A stretch of DNA of 64,000 bases from Symbiodinium natans (taxonomy: Eukaryota; Sar; Dinophyceae; Suessiales; Symbiodiniaceae): positions 62,001 through 126,000 of the forward strand of contig CAJNDS010002365.1 of NCBI GenBank assembly GCA_905221605.1, read 5' to 3'. The notes beneath the pieces are model-generated. The model was not told where the DNA came from and searched no databases. It was given only the letters and a program-made list of their open reading frames with translations. The position numbers were made by a program, and so were the translations under genes. Shown piece by piece: positions 22,701 through 33,153 of the stretch. Numbering within the stretch: position 1 is the first letter of the stretch; each line of letters opens with the position of its first letter.

Positions 22701-25700
22701 TTCTCCACCTCGCTCGCTGCTGATCCCGTGATTGATGCACCCGCCTCCTGATAGACACCAGCTTCGTGGTCTCAAGACGTCGGCTGAGCTCGCATGAGCG
22801 ATTCGGCAAGCTCTCATCTGTCACTGCGGCCAAGTTGAGAGGTTTCGCTCATGAATTGCACCAGCCTTTGTACCAGCGCTGTCTCCCATGCGCGGATCTG
22901 CTTCGCTGGGCGATACCTCCAAATATGCGACAACATCAGCAAGCGGCAAACAGCAGATGCACGTCCCATTTTATGCATTATTCTTCATAGGTTCCAGCAT
23001 GACCGCAGTCGTGCCATGATGGCCTACTGCTCATGGCGCAGTGGCGCAATTGATGCCGGCATGTGAATGGTTGGAGGATGCTAGAAGGAGCCTTCCTCAT
23101 CGCCAGCTTTGCATCGGGCCTTCTCCTCCACCTTGGTCGAAGCTGAACCCGCGGCTGATGCTTCCGCCTCTTCAGCAACTTCGTGGTCTGAAGATCATGC
23201 AATTCGCGGCTGAGTTTTTCATGATTAACATGGCGAGATCAAGCGGATCAAGTGGCTCCGCAGACTACACACAACGGGCATGGTGCTGTCTGCTGTGGCA
23301 GAGCTTTTGCCACCTTGTCTTCGCCAGCGGTGGCAATGGTGGGAACTGCACCGTCTGAAGGAGTCTCCTGCAACCAACTGCAGAAGTTCAAGAGCAAACC
23401 CCAGCGAATGTGCCAGGTGCAAGATGCCACGAGGTTGGAGCCTTCGATTGGCCTTCGGCTGTCGAGACAGGGGCTGCCTCAGCCTGCTCCATGTGACAGG
23501 CAGCGCGCATGAAGATCTTGAGTTGCAGCTCACAACATTTCCTGGAAGCATGCCTAACATGCAAGATAAGGCAAGTCTTTATAAGAGCTTGGAGATAGTA
23601 GCTCGACTTTGCTTGCCAGCCTCTGCAGCCGACTGCATGGCGGCGGCGGGAGAAGCACTGGCAGTGGTGACAGCGGCTACCTGTCCGCAGCATCGTGCAG
23701 GGCAAAACAAAGTCGCCTTCAAGTCGCCACCCCCCCCCACTCCTCATTGAAATGGCCAGCTACGTGATGTTGCGAGCCTGTGCGCCGCCGCTTGCTGCTA
23801 AGACTGGACTGCCGGGTGCTTGGACCTCCGATGTGGCTGTGTCAACAAGAAGTTTGTGTCAACCAGAAGTTCAGCACACACCAAAAAACACTAAAGCCTG
23901 GATGCTATCATTGTCCAGCGGCATCTACCACTTGCTAGATGCCGCAATTTTTCAGGTCAAGAAGGCATGCAGTCGCGGTTGGAAGGAACCCTCTCATCAT
24001 GTTTGTGCATCAGGCCTTCTCCACCTCGCTCGCTGCTGATCCCGTGATTGATGCACCCGCCTCCTGATAGACACCAGCTTCGTGGTCTGAAGACGTCGGC
24101 TGAGCTTGCATGAGCGATTCGGCAAGCTCTCATCTGTCACTGCGGCCAAGTTGAGAGGTTTCGCTCATGAATTGCACCAGCCTTTGTACCAGCACTGTCT
24201 CCCCCGCGCGGATCTGCTTCGCTGGGCGATACCTCCAAATATGCGACAACATCAGCAAGCGGCAAACAGCAGATGCACGTCCCATTTTATGCATTATTCG
24301 GGTTTCGCTTCATAGGTTCCAGCATGACCGCAGTCGTGTCATGATGGCCTGCTGCTCATGGTGCAGTAGCGCAATTGATGCCGGCATGTGAATGGTTGGA
24401 GGATGCTAGAAGGAGCCTTCCTCATCGCCAGCTTTGCATCGGGCCTTCTCCTCCACCTTGGTCGAAGCTGAACCCGCAGCTGATGCTTCCGCCTCTTCAG
24501 CAACTTCGTGGTCTGAAGATCATGCAATTTGCGGCTGAGTTTTTCATGATTAACATGGCGAGATCAAGCGGATCAAGTGGCTCCGCAGACTACACACAAC
24601 GGGCATGGTGCTGTCTGCTGTGGCAGAGCTTTTGCCACCTTGTCTTCGCCAGCGGTGGCAATGGTGGGAACTGCACCGTCTGAAGGAGTCTCCTGCAACC
24701 AACTGCAGAAGTTCAAGAGCAAACCCCCGCGAACGTGCCAGGTGCAAGATGCCACGAGGTTGGAGCCTTCGATTGGCCTTCGGCTGTCGAGACAGGGGCT
24801 GCCTCAGCCTGCTCCATGTGACAGGCAGCGCGCATGAAGATCTTGAGTTGCAGCTCACAACATTTCCTGGAAGCATGCCTAACATGCAAGATAAGGCAAG
24901 TCTTTATAAGAGCTTGGAGATAGTAGCTCGACTTTGCTTGCCAGCCTCTGCAGCCGACTGCATGGCAGCGGCGGGAGAAGCACTGGCAGTGGTGACAGCG
25001 GCTACCTGTCCGCAGCGTCGTCCAGGGCAAAAACAAAGTCGCCTTCAAGCCGCCACCCCCCCCCACTCCTCATTGAAATGGCCAGCTACGTGATGTTGCG
25101 AGCCTGTGCGCCGCCGCTTGCTGCCAAGACTGGAGTGGGTACTTGGACCTCCGATGTGGCTGTGTCAACAAGAAGTTTGTGTCAACCAGAAGTTCAGCAC
25201 ACACACCAAAAAACACTAAAAGCCTGGATGCTATCATTGTCCAGCGGCATCTACCACTTGCTAGATGCCGCAATTTTTCAGGTCAAGAAGGCATGCAGTC
25301 GCGGTTGGAAGGAACCCTCTCATCATGTTTGTGCATCAGGCCTTCTCCACCTCGCTCGCTGCTGATCCCGTGATTGATGCACCCGCCTCCTGATAGACAC
25401 CAGCTTCGTGGTCTGAAGACGTCGGCTGAGCTTGCATGAGCGATTCGGCAAGCTCTCATCTGTCACTCGGCCAAGTTGAGAGGTTTCGCTCATGAATTGC
25501 ACCAGCCTTTGTACCAGCGCTGTCTCCCCCGCGCGGATCTGCTTCGCTGGGCGATACCTCCAAATATGCGACAACATCAGCAAGCGGCAAACAGCAGAAG
25601 CACGTCCCATTTTATGCATTATTCGGGTTTCGCTTCATAGGTTCCAGCATGACCGCAGTCGTGTCATGATGGCCTGCTGCTCATGGTGCAGTAGCGCAAT

Positions 25701-28700
25701 TGATGCCGGCATGTGAATGGTTGGAGGATGCTAGAAGGAGCCTTCCTCATCGCCAGCTTTGCATCGGGCCTTCTCCTCCACCTTGGTCGAAGCTGAACCC
25801 GCAGCTGATGCTTCCGCCTCTTCAGCAACTTCGTGGTCTGAAGATCATGCAATTTGCGGCTGAGTTTTTCATGATTAACATGGCGAGATCAAGCGGATCA
25901 AGTGGCTCCGCAGACTACACACAACGGGCATGGTGCTGTCTGCTGTGGCAGAGCTTTTGCCACCTTGTCTTCGCCAGCGGTGGCAATGGTGGGAACTGCA
26001 CCGTCTGAAGGAGTCTCCTGCAACCAACTGCAGAAGTTCAAGAGCAAACCCCAGCGAATGTGCCAGGTGCAAGATGCCACGAGGTTGGAGCCTTCGATTG
26101 GCCTTCGGCTGTCGAGACAGGGGCTGCCTCAGCCTGCTCCATGTGACAGGCAGCGCGCATGAAGATCTTGAGTTGCAGCTCACAACATTTCCTGGAAGCA
26201 TGCCTAACATGCAAGATAAGGCAAGTCTTTATATGAGCTTGGAGATAGTAGCTCGACTTTGCTTGCCAGCCTCTGCAGCCGACTGCATGGCAGCGGCGGG
26301 AGAAGCACTGGCAGTGGTGACAGCGGCTACCTGTCCGCAGCGTCGTCCAGGGTAAAAACAAAGTCGCCTTCAAGCCGCCACCCCCCCACTCCTCATTGAA
26401 ATGGCCAGCTACGTTTTGCGAGCCTGTGCGCCGCCGCTTGCTGCCAAGACTGGAGTGGGTACTTGGACCTCCGATGTGGCTGTGTCAACAAGAAGTTTGT
26501 GTCAACCAGAAGTTCAGCACACACACACACCAAAAAACACTAAAAGCCTGGATGCTATCATTGTCCAGCGGCATCTACCACTTGCTAGATGCCGCAGTTT
26601 TTCAGGTCAAGAAGGCATGCAGTCGCGGTTGGAAGGAACCCTCTCATCATGTTTGTGCATCAGGCCTTCTCCACCTCGCTCGCTGCTGATCCCGTGATTG
26701 ATGCACCCGCCTCCTGATAGACACCAGCTTCGTGGTCTCAAGACGTCGGCTGAGCTCGCATGAGCGATTCGGCAAGCTCTCATCTGTCACTGCGGCCAAG
26801 TTGAGTGGTTTCGCTCATGAATTGCACCAGCCTTTGTACCAGCGCTGTCTCCCATGCGCGGATCTGCTTCGCTGGGCGATACCTCCAAATATGCGACAAC
26901 ATCAGCAAGCGGGCAAACAGCAGATGCACGTCCCATTTTATGCATTATTCGGGTTTCGCTTCATAGGTTCCAGCATGACCGCAGTCGTGCCATGATGGCC
27001 TACTGCTCATGGTGCAGTGGCGCAATTCTTGCCGGCATGTGAATGGTTGGAGGATGCTCGAAGGAGCCTTCCTCATCGCCAGCTTTGCATCGGGCCTTCT
27101 CCTCCACCTTGGTCGAAGCTGAACCCGCGGCTGATGCTTCCGCCTCTTCAGCAACTTCGTGGTCTGAAGATCATGCAATTTGCGGCTGAGTTTTTCATGA
27201 TTAACATGGCGAGATCAAGCGGATCAAGTGGCTCCGCAGACTACACACAACGGGCATGGTGCTGTCTGCTGTGGCAGAGCTTTTGCCACCTTGTCTTCGC
27301 CAGCGGTGGCAATGGTGGGAACTGCACCGTCTGAAGGAGTCTCCTGCAACCAACTGCAGAAGTTCAAGAGCAAACCAAAGCGAATGTGCCAGGTGCAAGA
27401 TGCCACGAGGTCGGAGCCTTCGATTGGCCTTCGGCTGTCGAGACAGGGGCTGCCTCAGCCTGCTCCATGTGACAGGCAGCGCGCATGAAGATCTTGAGTT
27501 GCAGCTCACAACATTTCCTGGAAGCATGCCTAACATGCAGGATAAGGCAAGCCTTTATAAGAGCTTGGAGATAGTAGCTCGACTTTGCTTGCCAGCCTCT
27601 GCAGCCGACTGCATGGCAGCGGCGGGAGAAGCACTGGCAGTGGTGACAGCGGCTACCTGTCCGCAGCGTTGTCCAGAGTAAAATGCGGCACGATCTTCTT
27701 CAACGCGACCGGCAATGCATCGCCCCTCTCTCAATCTGCCCAGGTACATATAATATTACGAGCCTGCGCACCACCGCTTGCTTCCGAGAAGGGTACTGCC
27801 TTGCTGGACCCTTGGACCTGCGATGTGGTCAGCAGCGAACTCCGAACACATCCTAGCTGGGATGCTGCCCATATGCGACAACATCTACTTGCTAATTCAG
27901 TAGCAGTTGGAAGCAGTCCTTATCGCCAGGCCTTCTCTTGCACCTTGGTCGCTGTTGAACCCGTGCTTGATGCACCGGGCTCCTGACAGACCCCAGGTTC
28001 GTGGTCTGAAGAATGTGCACGGTTGAGCTCGCAGGAAGGTGCAGCGAGTTCAACGTGCAACAGATCCTCTCCTAGATCTCCAGGCTACCCTACTTCTCTG
28101 CTCGTGACTGCATGGTCAACCACTAGCAAGCCCAGCAAAACAGTAACCTTGATGTTATCAATGACCAGCGGCATCTGCTTACAATGCATCAATGACAGCA
28201 TGCAACCCGTGATTGGTGAGGGCATCTTGCTGTTGCGCTGCACTTTCTCCTCCACTGCTGCAGCAGCATCACTCACCTCCTGAAGAACAGCATGGCAGAG
28301 AACGATATTTCAAGCTAAGGCATCACACATCAAACAGTTGCATGCCCACAGCTCTCATCTATGTGGCATCTTTTCGTCCTTGTCGTTGTCCCCTCCGACA
28401 GCGAGGACTGCACCGTCGGCTGGAGCGTCCTGCTGCCATGCTGGAGAACTAGATTTTACACCGAAGAGCGAAGCCGCATAAATGTCACGTGCACAAGATG
28501 CCACAAGCTGAGCTTTTGGAGCCTTCGCTTGGCCCTCGGCTGTCGAGACGGGTGTTGCTTCAACCTGCTCGCGCACAAGTGTGCGCATATCCATTTTTCC
28601 ACTCTTTGGTGGATATTGCAGGCATGCCGAAGGTCCATACATGTAGAATTATATCGTTTTACTCACATGTGCATGCATATATATATATATATACACACAC

Positions 28701-31347
28701 ACCGACATGTATACGAACATTCGCATGCCTTGTCTGCGGTAGCAGACGTAGCACCAGGAGGAAAGCTAGCCTCTCCCTGCCAGCGCTCACGAATCCAGCC
28801 AGCTAGTTCCGCCAAAATGCTGCAAGTCAAGGGAGAAACCCCAGCCTTCGCACCGCTGCTGTCTGTCAAGCCCGGATCTGCTTCGCTGGCTGTTTGGGCC
28901 TCCGATGAGGCTTCAGCAGCCGACGGCAAAGATCAGGAAACGAACGCACTCCAAAAATATGTTTGTACCAGTGTCCCTCATGCCACTTGCCCACTCTACA
29001 TATGCCAGCTTGAAGTGGATCGTGCCTTATGCTCCACTGTTGTCACTGCTGAACTGGCGGCTGCCGCTGCTGAACTGGTGGCTGCCGCCGCCCGCTCTTC
29101 CTTCCGGTCACCGAAGGTCTGAAGATTGCATGTAGTGTTCCATGCTAGTAGACCAAGTAGGAGGCCTCAACGGTGTACCACGATGCATCGATGCAATCTG
29201 AGAGGTTAAACCATTCTGCCTTATGCGGCCTGCTGCTAGGAGCATGTTGGCATTGTAGCCCGATTCCCATGCGGACAGGCCAATATAGGCGAATCGTGGC
29301 GCAATGTGTATACAGAATACATAGGGTATACTATATACACACCTTATAGAATTTAATAATGGATCGCAATGACAATACATAATTGCTGCAATGTATAATC
29401 TGTTGCATGTATATGCATAGCATATTATAGAAATTATAGAAGGCTGTAAAATATCAGTTATGCGACGTGTGTTAAATAATATAACGTATATATATATATA
29501 TAACATACATTGTATGCTGATATACATATACACATAGAAACGCATATAGTTTACTTATTTGTTTATTCATATTTCTGGCTATACTATTCTGCCAAGTAAT
29601 ATAATGTGATGTATGGAACATAGGAAAAAGGTATAGAACATTCAGGAAAACATACGTATGTATATAACACTGATAGCTACAGCAATAATGAACAATATGC
29701 GTATTGTGCCATAGGAAGAAAACAATGAATGTGAACTGCAACAAAAGCATAACGGCCGGGCACCTTCATCAGACTCTCGACTGCCGAGGAGGGTGATGCA
29801 TGAACCTGCTCCACGCCACGCAAGAGGCCATGCACTTTGCACGCATTGTTGCGTCTTGCGCTGCTGGCAATTTCCGGATCGCATGTCCAACACTATTGAA
29901 GTGCGTCGGTTGCCTGCCTTCTCTGAGGCCACCTGCATGCCGGCACGGGAGCTGGCATCTTCCTGCCACAGCGTTCCGAACAAAACTGGAGCTTCCGAGT
30001 TTCTGTCAAGTGTCACGACAAGGGCACATAGTAGTTTCCCCCCATCATCCCTCATGCACCTAACTCCGCGAAAGAGTTACGCGAGCCTTTGCGCCAGCGC
30101 TTTGACCCGAACCAGCAGGATCTGCTTGACTGGGCGATTGGACCTCCGACGTAGCTGCGTCGAGGGAAACAGCCCTGAGTTACAAGCCCTTCCAGCTTGA
30201 AATCGCCGTGTTTCGTGCCGGGCCCTCCACCTTTGTGGCCTGGCCCGCTTGAGTTTAAGGTCTCAACATCATGTCAGGGGATGTCAGGGGCTGAGCTCGC
30301 ATGAGCCATAGTAGGGCCCCAGCTTTTCAATTTTCAAGGACAAAAAACTCTTCAAATATGCCTATGCACAGTTTGCAGCAGTATGTACAGAATAGTGTCG
30401 TTGCCGTTTTTTGCGTCCCTTTTTAGGCCTTGTCGCTTCCAGTTGGTGGCAACTCCACCCAATCTCACGACCACAAGATGCTGCAAGCGTGGTGCCTCCA
30501 TCACTCCTTCCCCTGCCGGAGCAGCTGCCGCAACCTCTTGACAGGTCAGCCAGTATGTGGCCTATGCGGCCGACTGTATGGAAGGAGAGAGTGAGGCAAC
30601 GGCAAACAGCCAGCATCTCCCTACCCAATCTTCCAGACTTTCACATGTCACTGGCACATCCTCGAGCCTTTGCATCAGCATTCCCTGCCAAGTCCGGATC
30701 TGCTTTTCGGAGCGGCTGGACCTCCGATGTGGCTGAAGCCCTTCAGCCGTCAGCAAGCAGCACAAACAGTCCTGTTGGGTTTCCTCGCGTAATCTCTGTG
30801 TGTGTGTGTGTGCCTTTAGTGGGGCATGAAGCAGTCCTAAGCTGGATTCCCTGTGGGCATGCTACTTGCGACCTGCTACCACCTGGCTCAGTTGAACGTG
30901 TCGTCGCCCAGTGGCCTCCGTCGCTGCTGAAGTGGCAGCTGCTGCAGCCTGGCAAACGAGGCACCCTGCTGCCAAGCACAAGGAAATACTGGAATCACTC
31001 GAGTCCCTCCAGTGATCTCCGGCGCATCCTTTCAGGCCACATAACAAGATGCCCGAAGCGCGTCGCATGTCTTGCATGGCTCTACTGCGAGAGGAGGGAT
31101 ATCTTATTGCCCGCCTTCTCTGCAGCCGAGTGGGTGCCTGCAGCGATCGCCGCGCCAGCAGAGGAGCCAGCACCGTCCTGCCCATGTGATCATCTCTCCC
31201 TCATCCCACCAACTCAGCCGCTTGACAGCTTGGAGCAACTTGAAGCTTGCCCAACTTGCCCCTCTCCCAAGTTTCGTTTCTGCATCACTGTGCCTTCTTG
31301 CCAAAAGCTTCTGCAGCAGCTGCATCTGCTCCCCGGGCCACTCGAAC
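10271..31347 (-). CDS. Giant tandem micro-exon gene (about 100 phase-0 exons), unknown function
   Basis: A hand-built exon model. Five exon types recur, all read leftward in phase 0. S is 15-19 codons, like VSPSEADPRMGDSAGTK. Q is 16-21 codons, containing ASAMQSAAE. P is 13-14 codons, like VEAAPVSTAEGQSK. D is 15-19 codons, like EAHSDGAIPATGFDK. K is 11-25 codons, like EAVASATGTEATKVEEK. Nearly all start after AG|G and end in AAG, GAG or CAG followed by GC, less often GT or GA. Intron segments are about 60-220 bp and carry stops and indels that the exons avoid. Diverged copies differ largely at third codon positions and keep length, as expected of translated sequence. The product would be a repetitive, probably helical or disordered protein of about 1,700 residues or more, with no known family. 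The first exon is not fixed; an ATG at 31694 is one option. Whether it is transcribed is unknown. Confidence 0.6.
10809..20125. repeat. Array A: 12 tandem ~766 bp units with exons K, D, P, S
   Basis: Unit period is 756-767 bp, with outliers of 729 (deletion), 809 (extra ~43 bp) and 1258 bp (insertion). Plus-strand starts of K exons (51 bp): 10809, 11571 (truncated), 12308, 13073, 13840, 14606, 15370, 16136, 16901, 17710, 18959, 19724. D (57 bp): 10994 (frameshifted), 11720, 12487, 13252, 14019, 14785, 15549, 16315, 17117, 17925, 19138, 19940. P (42 bp): 11137, 11864, 12631, 13396, 14163, 14929, 15693, 16459, 17261, 18069, 19282, 20084. S (51 bp): 11394, 12123, 12888, 13655, 14421, 15186, 15947, 16714, 17523, 18781, 19537. 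On the minus strand each unit reads S-P-D-K, 67 codons. In the copies I compared, all but two keep the frame. Confidence 0.9.
18284..18744. mobile_element. ~460 bp insertion with telomere-like repeats inside array A
   Basis: In every other unit the text reads CTGGAAATTAGGACTGCC. Here CTGGAAAT is followed by about 457 bp of unrelated DNA and then AAATTAGGAC, so AAAT is duplicated on both sides, as in a target-site duplication. The insert is GC-rich at both ends (CCGCCGAGGCC... and ...GAGGCGGGTCGCG). It contains a long C-rich tract (18449-18518) and a degenerate CCCTAAA block (18549-18650). No transposase is visible. It could be a non-autonomous element or filler DNA from break repair. Confidence 0.65.
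20359..20381. repeat. Short CCCTAAA block at the array A/C junction
   Basis: About three telomere-type units (AACCCTAAACCCTAAATCC) sit where array A ends and the diverged C units begin. Confidence 0.75.
20400..22005. repeat. Unit C: two ~870 bp diverged units of the giant gene
   Basis: Both units begin with GTT(T/G)GAGTTCGCAGGAAG-like text near 20410 and 21247. Exons in unit 1 (plus coordinates, read on minus): D 20511-20555, P 20632-20673, Q 20810-20869, S 21006-21059, K 21164-21214. Unit 2: D 21385-21429, P 21501-21542, Q 21679-21738, S 21869-21922; its K exon is missing and the next D follows directly at 22006-22050. Peptides include EAHSDGAIPATGFDK (D), VQAPGKADPVSAAGSGTQ (S) and EADASAMRSEASKVEEK (K, after TGTCTGTTAG). 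All are in phase 0, and the Q donor here is GT. Confidence 0.8.
22006..27656. repeat. Array B: four ~1325 bp units plus a partial fifth, seven exons each
   Basis: P exons start at 22130, 23442, 24767, 26092 and 27418, giving periods of 1312, 1325, 1325 and 1326 bp; copies are nearly identical. Exons of unit 1: P 22130-22171, Q 22309-22368, S 22465-22509, K 22700-22747, S' 22866-22916, K' 23120-23167, D 23314-23367, about 115 codons in total. Compared with unit A the S-K pair is doubled and Q is kept. Examples are VQVPTPVLAASGGAQ (S), EAGASITGSAASEVEK (K), AEASAAGSASTKVEEK (K') and Q containing SPAAAMQSAAE. The fifth unit keeps only P and Q (27597-27656) before the sequence diverges. Confidence 0.88.
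27764..29100 (-). CDS. Diverged single-copy exons of the giant gene (inner 5' part)
   Basis: Exons that still follow the five types: S 27764-27817 (VQGSSKAVPFSEASGGAQ), K 27932-27982 (EPGASSTGSTATKVQEK), K-like 28244-28279 (EVSDAAAAVEEK, donor GT), D 28379-28429 (DAPADGAVLAVGGDNDK, donor GA), P 28523-28564 (VEATPVSTAEGQAK), Q-like 28729-28776 (GEASFPPGATSATADK), S 28846-28899 (AQTASEADPGLTDSSGAK) and a 25-codon K 29026-29100 (starts EERAAAATSS, ends VTTVEHK). All are phase 0, and most donors are GC. The mixture of strong drift with preserved phase is the best evidence that this is coding sequence and not merely repeated DNA. Confidence 0.6.
29280..29760. other. AT-rich segment inside the giant gene
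   Basis: About 480 bp of markedly AT-rich DNA with TATATA words, unlike the GC-richer surroundings. It separates exon K at 29026 from exon P at 29764 and would be part of one long intron. No coding motif was recognised, and an organelle origin could not be shown. Confidence 0.5.
29764..31347 (-). CDS. Most diverged 5' exons of the giant gene
   Basis: P 29764-29805 (VHASPSSAVESLMK, donor GT), D 29918-29962 (EDASSRAGMQVASEK), S 30087-30143 (VQSPSQADPAGSGQSAGAK), P 30496-30534 (VAAAAPAGEGVME), S 30668-30721 (VQPLRKADPDLAGNADAK), K 30916-30948 (AAAAATSAATE), Q 31115-31177 (21 codons, starts DGAGSSAGAAIAA, ends HSAAEK) and S 31294-31347 (VRVARGADAAAAEAFGKK). Weak remnants are K at 30225-30239 and D at 30429-30452. 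Order, length and phase match the arrays, although DNA similarity is low. Confidence 0.55.
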
Positions 31348-32880
31348 CTCCAATGTCGACTACCGGCTTGTACCGACTTCATCAACCAGACTGCACAGCA
31401 GAAACCCATCCTGCACTGCGCGCTGCAGTTCCCTGATGTTGTTGGTGAGTCTATAGGAATGATGGAAGGGGGGGTATGATAACTACCACAAAGTGCTCTT
31501 TCACTCGCTGCTTTCCAACAGCAAGGCACTGTAAGCATTTCTACGACTAGCAAGACAAAACAACAGGCACCCCGCGTGGCGAGATGGGAGAGGGCTGGGC
31601 TTGGACTTCCAAGTGGGACCCGGGGAGCCACAGCAACACAACTTGCTTCAGCACTGCACTGCAGTACTTCTAGCAGGCACACAGACCTCATCATGATGCC
31701 CGCTACAGGCCCCTGAGGGCCTTTGCCTCCAGAAAGCTACCGGTCGCAGAAGCCACAGTCTCCTGCGCAACCGAAGCTGATGTCGAATGCGGAATTGGCT
31801 GTCATTGTATCATCATAAGAAATCTTGCCTAGATATTTTATTTCCAAACTAGTGTGAAGTCTATCAGTCTGCAATGAAGTAATATTGCTTATCCCTTGGC
31901 AACCTTTGAGGCCTTTGGAGCAGCGCAGCACACCGTAGCTTCCCAAGCCCCTGGAGATTGCATCCCTCGACAGTGGGAGCTGGCTTTAAGCTCAGGTCCC
32001 AGGTAAAGCCGACAAACATGAAACGAGTCCCGAAGCCACTTGTCTTCGAATGCGAATCAACGCCAAGAAGGCGGCGACAGCCGAAACATACAAGTAAGAC
32101 TAGACCCATGGGAGAGGGTCGAGGGGAGGGATCTGGCCTGGACCACGCAGAAGGAGGCATGATGCCACTGGCAAGTAATTAAATCCACGCGACAGGAGCA
32201 TTTCTACTAATGGTCCTCTGCACGGCTCGCCGCCACAAAGTCCTCCAAACAAGGGTGAAGTGTAGGGTGACATCAGAGGCCTTCCTGAAGACAGGCAACG
32301 TGACAGGCACCGTCGAAGTTGAGCATTGATAACAGCTAATGACTTCAAATGACTGCCCGCCAATTGTCCTGGGCCTGCGGTGCAGAAGCCTCTTCACCTC
32401 CCAAAAATCCGCAGAGGGCTCGACGTAATATCAACCATGGCATCCAAACCTCGAATCTGCAAACCCAAGCTCGCCAACCTCCAGGCCAACTCGCTCTTGT
32501 TGCTCAGAGTTTGCAGGCCCGATTTGGGTTGTGCCATTCGGACCCCTTGATATTAAGCAATGCAATGACCTTCTGGCAAATGGCTTGAGCATGGCGTCGT
32601 AAAGGCAAGCCCTTGAAGAAGATAACGGTCTTTCCACTCTGCCATGCAGTCAGCCCAACCATCACGCCTCGAGCTGACCAGCGCCGAGCCTGCCAAAATG
32701 TGGAGGGTTTACGAGAATAAGGGCTTAGGGTTCAGGGTTTTGCCCCTAATGTAGACCCCAAATAGTAGGATTCCCTTATAATCAAGGACCCCAATAAGGT
32801 ACCCCCTAGTTTCGAGATACAAAGATCAGGTGCCCAACCCCCGTCCCAGGCCCGAACATGCCTGACCCAGGGTACGCAGC
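31348..32880. other. Presumed 5' flank of the giant gene
   Basis: No further S/Q/P/D/K exon was found. A minus-strand ATG at 31694 opens a short frame (MMRSVCLLEVLQ...) with a hydrophobic start and could be a first exon, without proof. A minus-strand frame around 31864-32050 looks mildly coding but has no recognised family. No repeat of note. Confidence 0.3.
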
Positions 32881-32925
32881 TGAATTTGCAACTTTTGCAA
32901 CAAAGCCTTAAGACAATGGAAAGGC

Positions 32926-33153
32926 TTGCAGTTGCTCTGTTTGTATTGGGAGGTTCCCACCAAGGCGTCCAAAGGCTGGCTTTCTCAGATGTTCGAGCGG
33001 CTCCTGGAAGGGTTCTTATACTGCTTGCTTATTATCGCAACAGTGCACTTCATCTGGGTCACTGTCCGGCCTGCCCAAGCTGTGCCGCACTGGCAAAGGC
33101 CCCGTCCTGACTTGGATGAGGAACATTCGTGCGCTTATAGGCCTTATAGGTAA
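32926..33153 (+). CDS. Small hypothetical ORF with one hydrophobic segment
   Basis: A plus-strand frame of about 75 codons ending in TAA at 33151-33153. It contains FLYCLLIIATVHFIWVTV, a plausible single membrane span followed by a charged tail. The frame stays open upstream to about 32882, where an AG could be an acceptor; no ATG suits. It lies on the strand opposite to all better-supported genes, so it may be fortuitous. Confidence 0.2.
   Translation: MQLLCLYWEVPTKASKGWLSQMFERLLEGFLYCLLIIATVHFIWVTVRPAQAVPHWQRPRPDLDEEHSCAYRPYR

Noticed and set aside
10809-27656. Tandem arrays considered as CRISPR or satellite DNA
   Set aside because: Units of 766-1325 bp without spacer structure; conserved phase-0 exons and splice sites argue against plain satellite.
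28811-28819. CATTTTGGC (also at 62151-62159) as further leader remnants
   Set aside because: Nine-base matches expected by chance; no start codon or gene follows.
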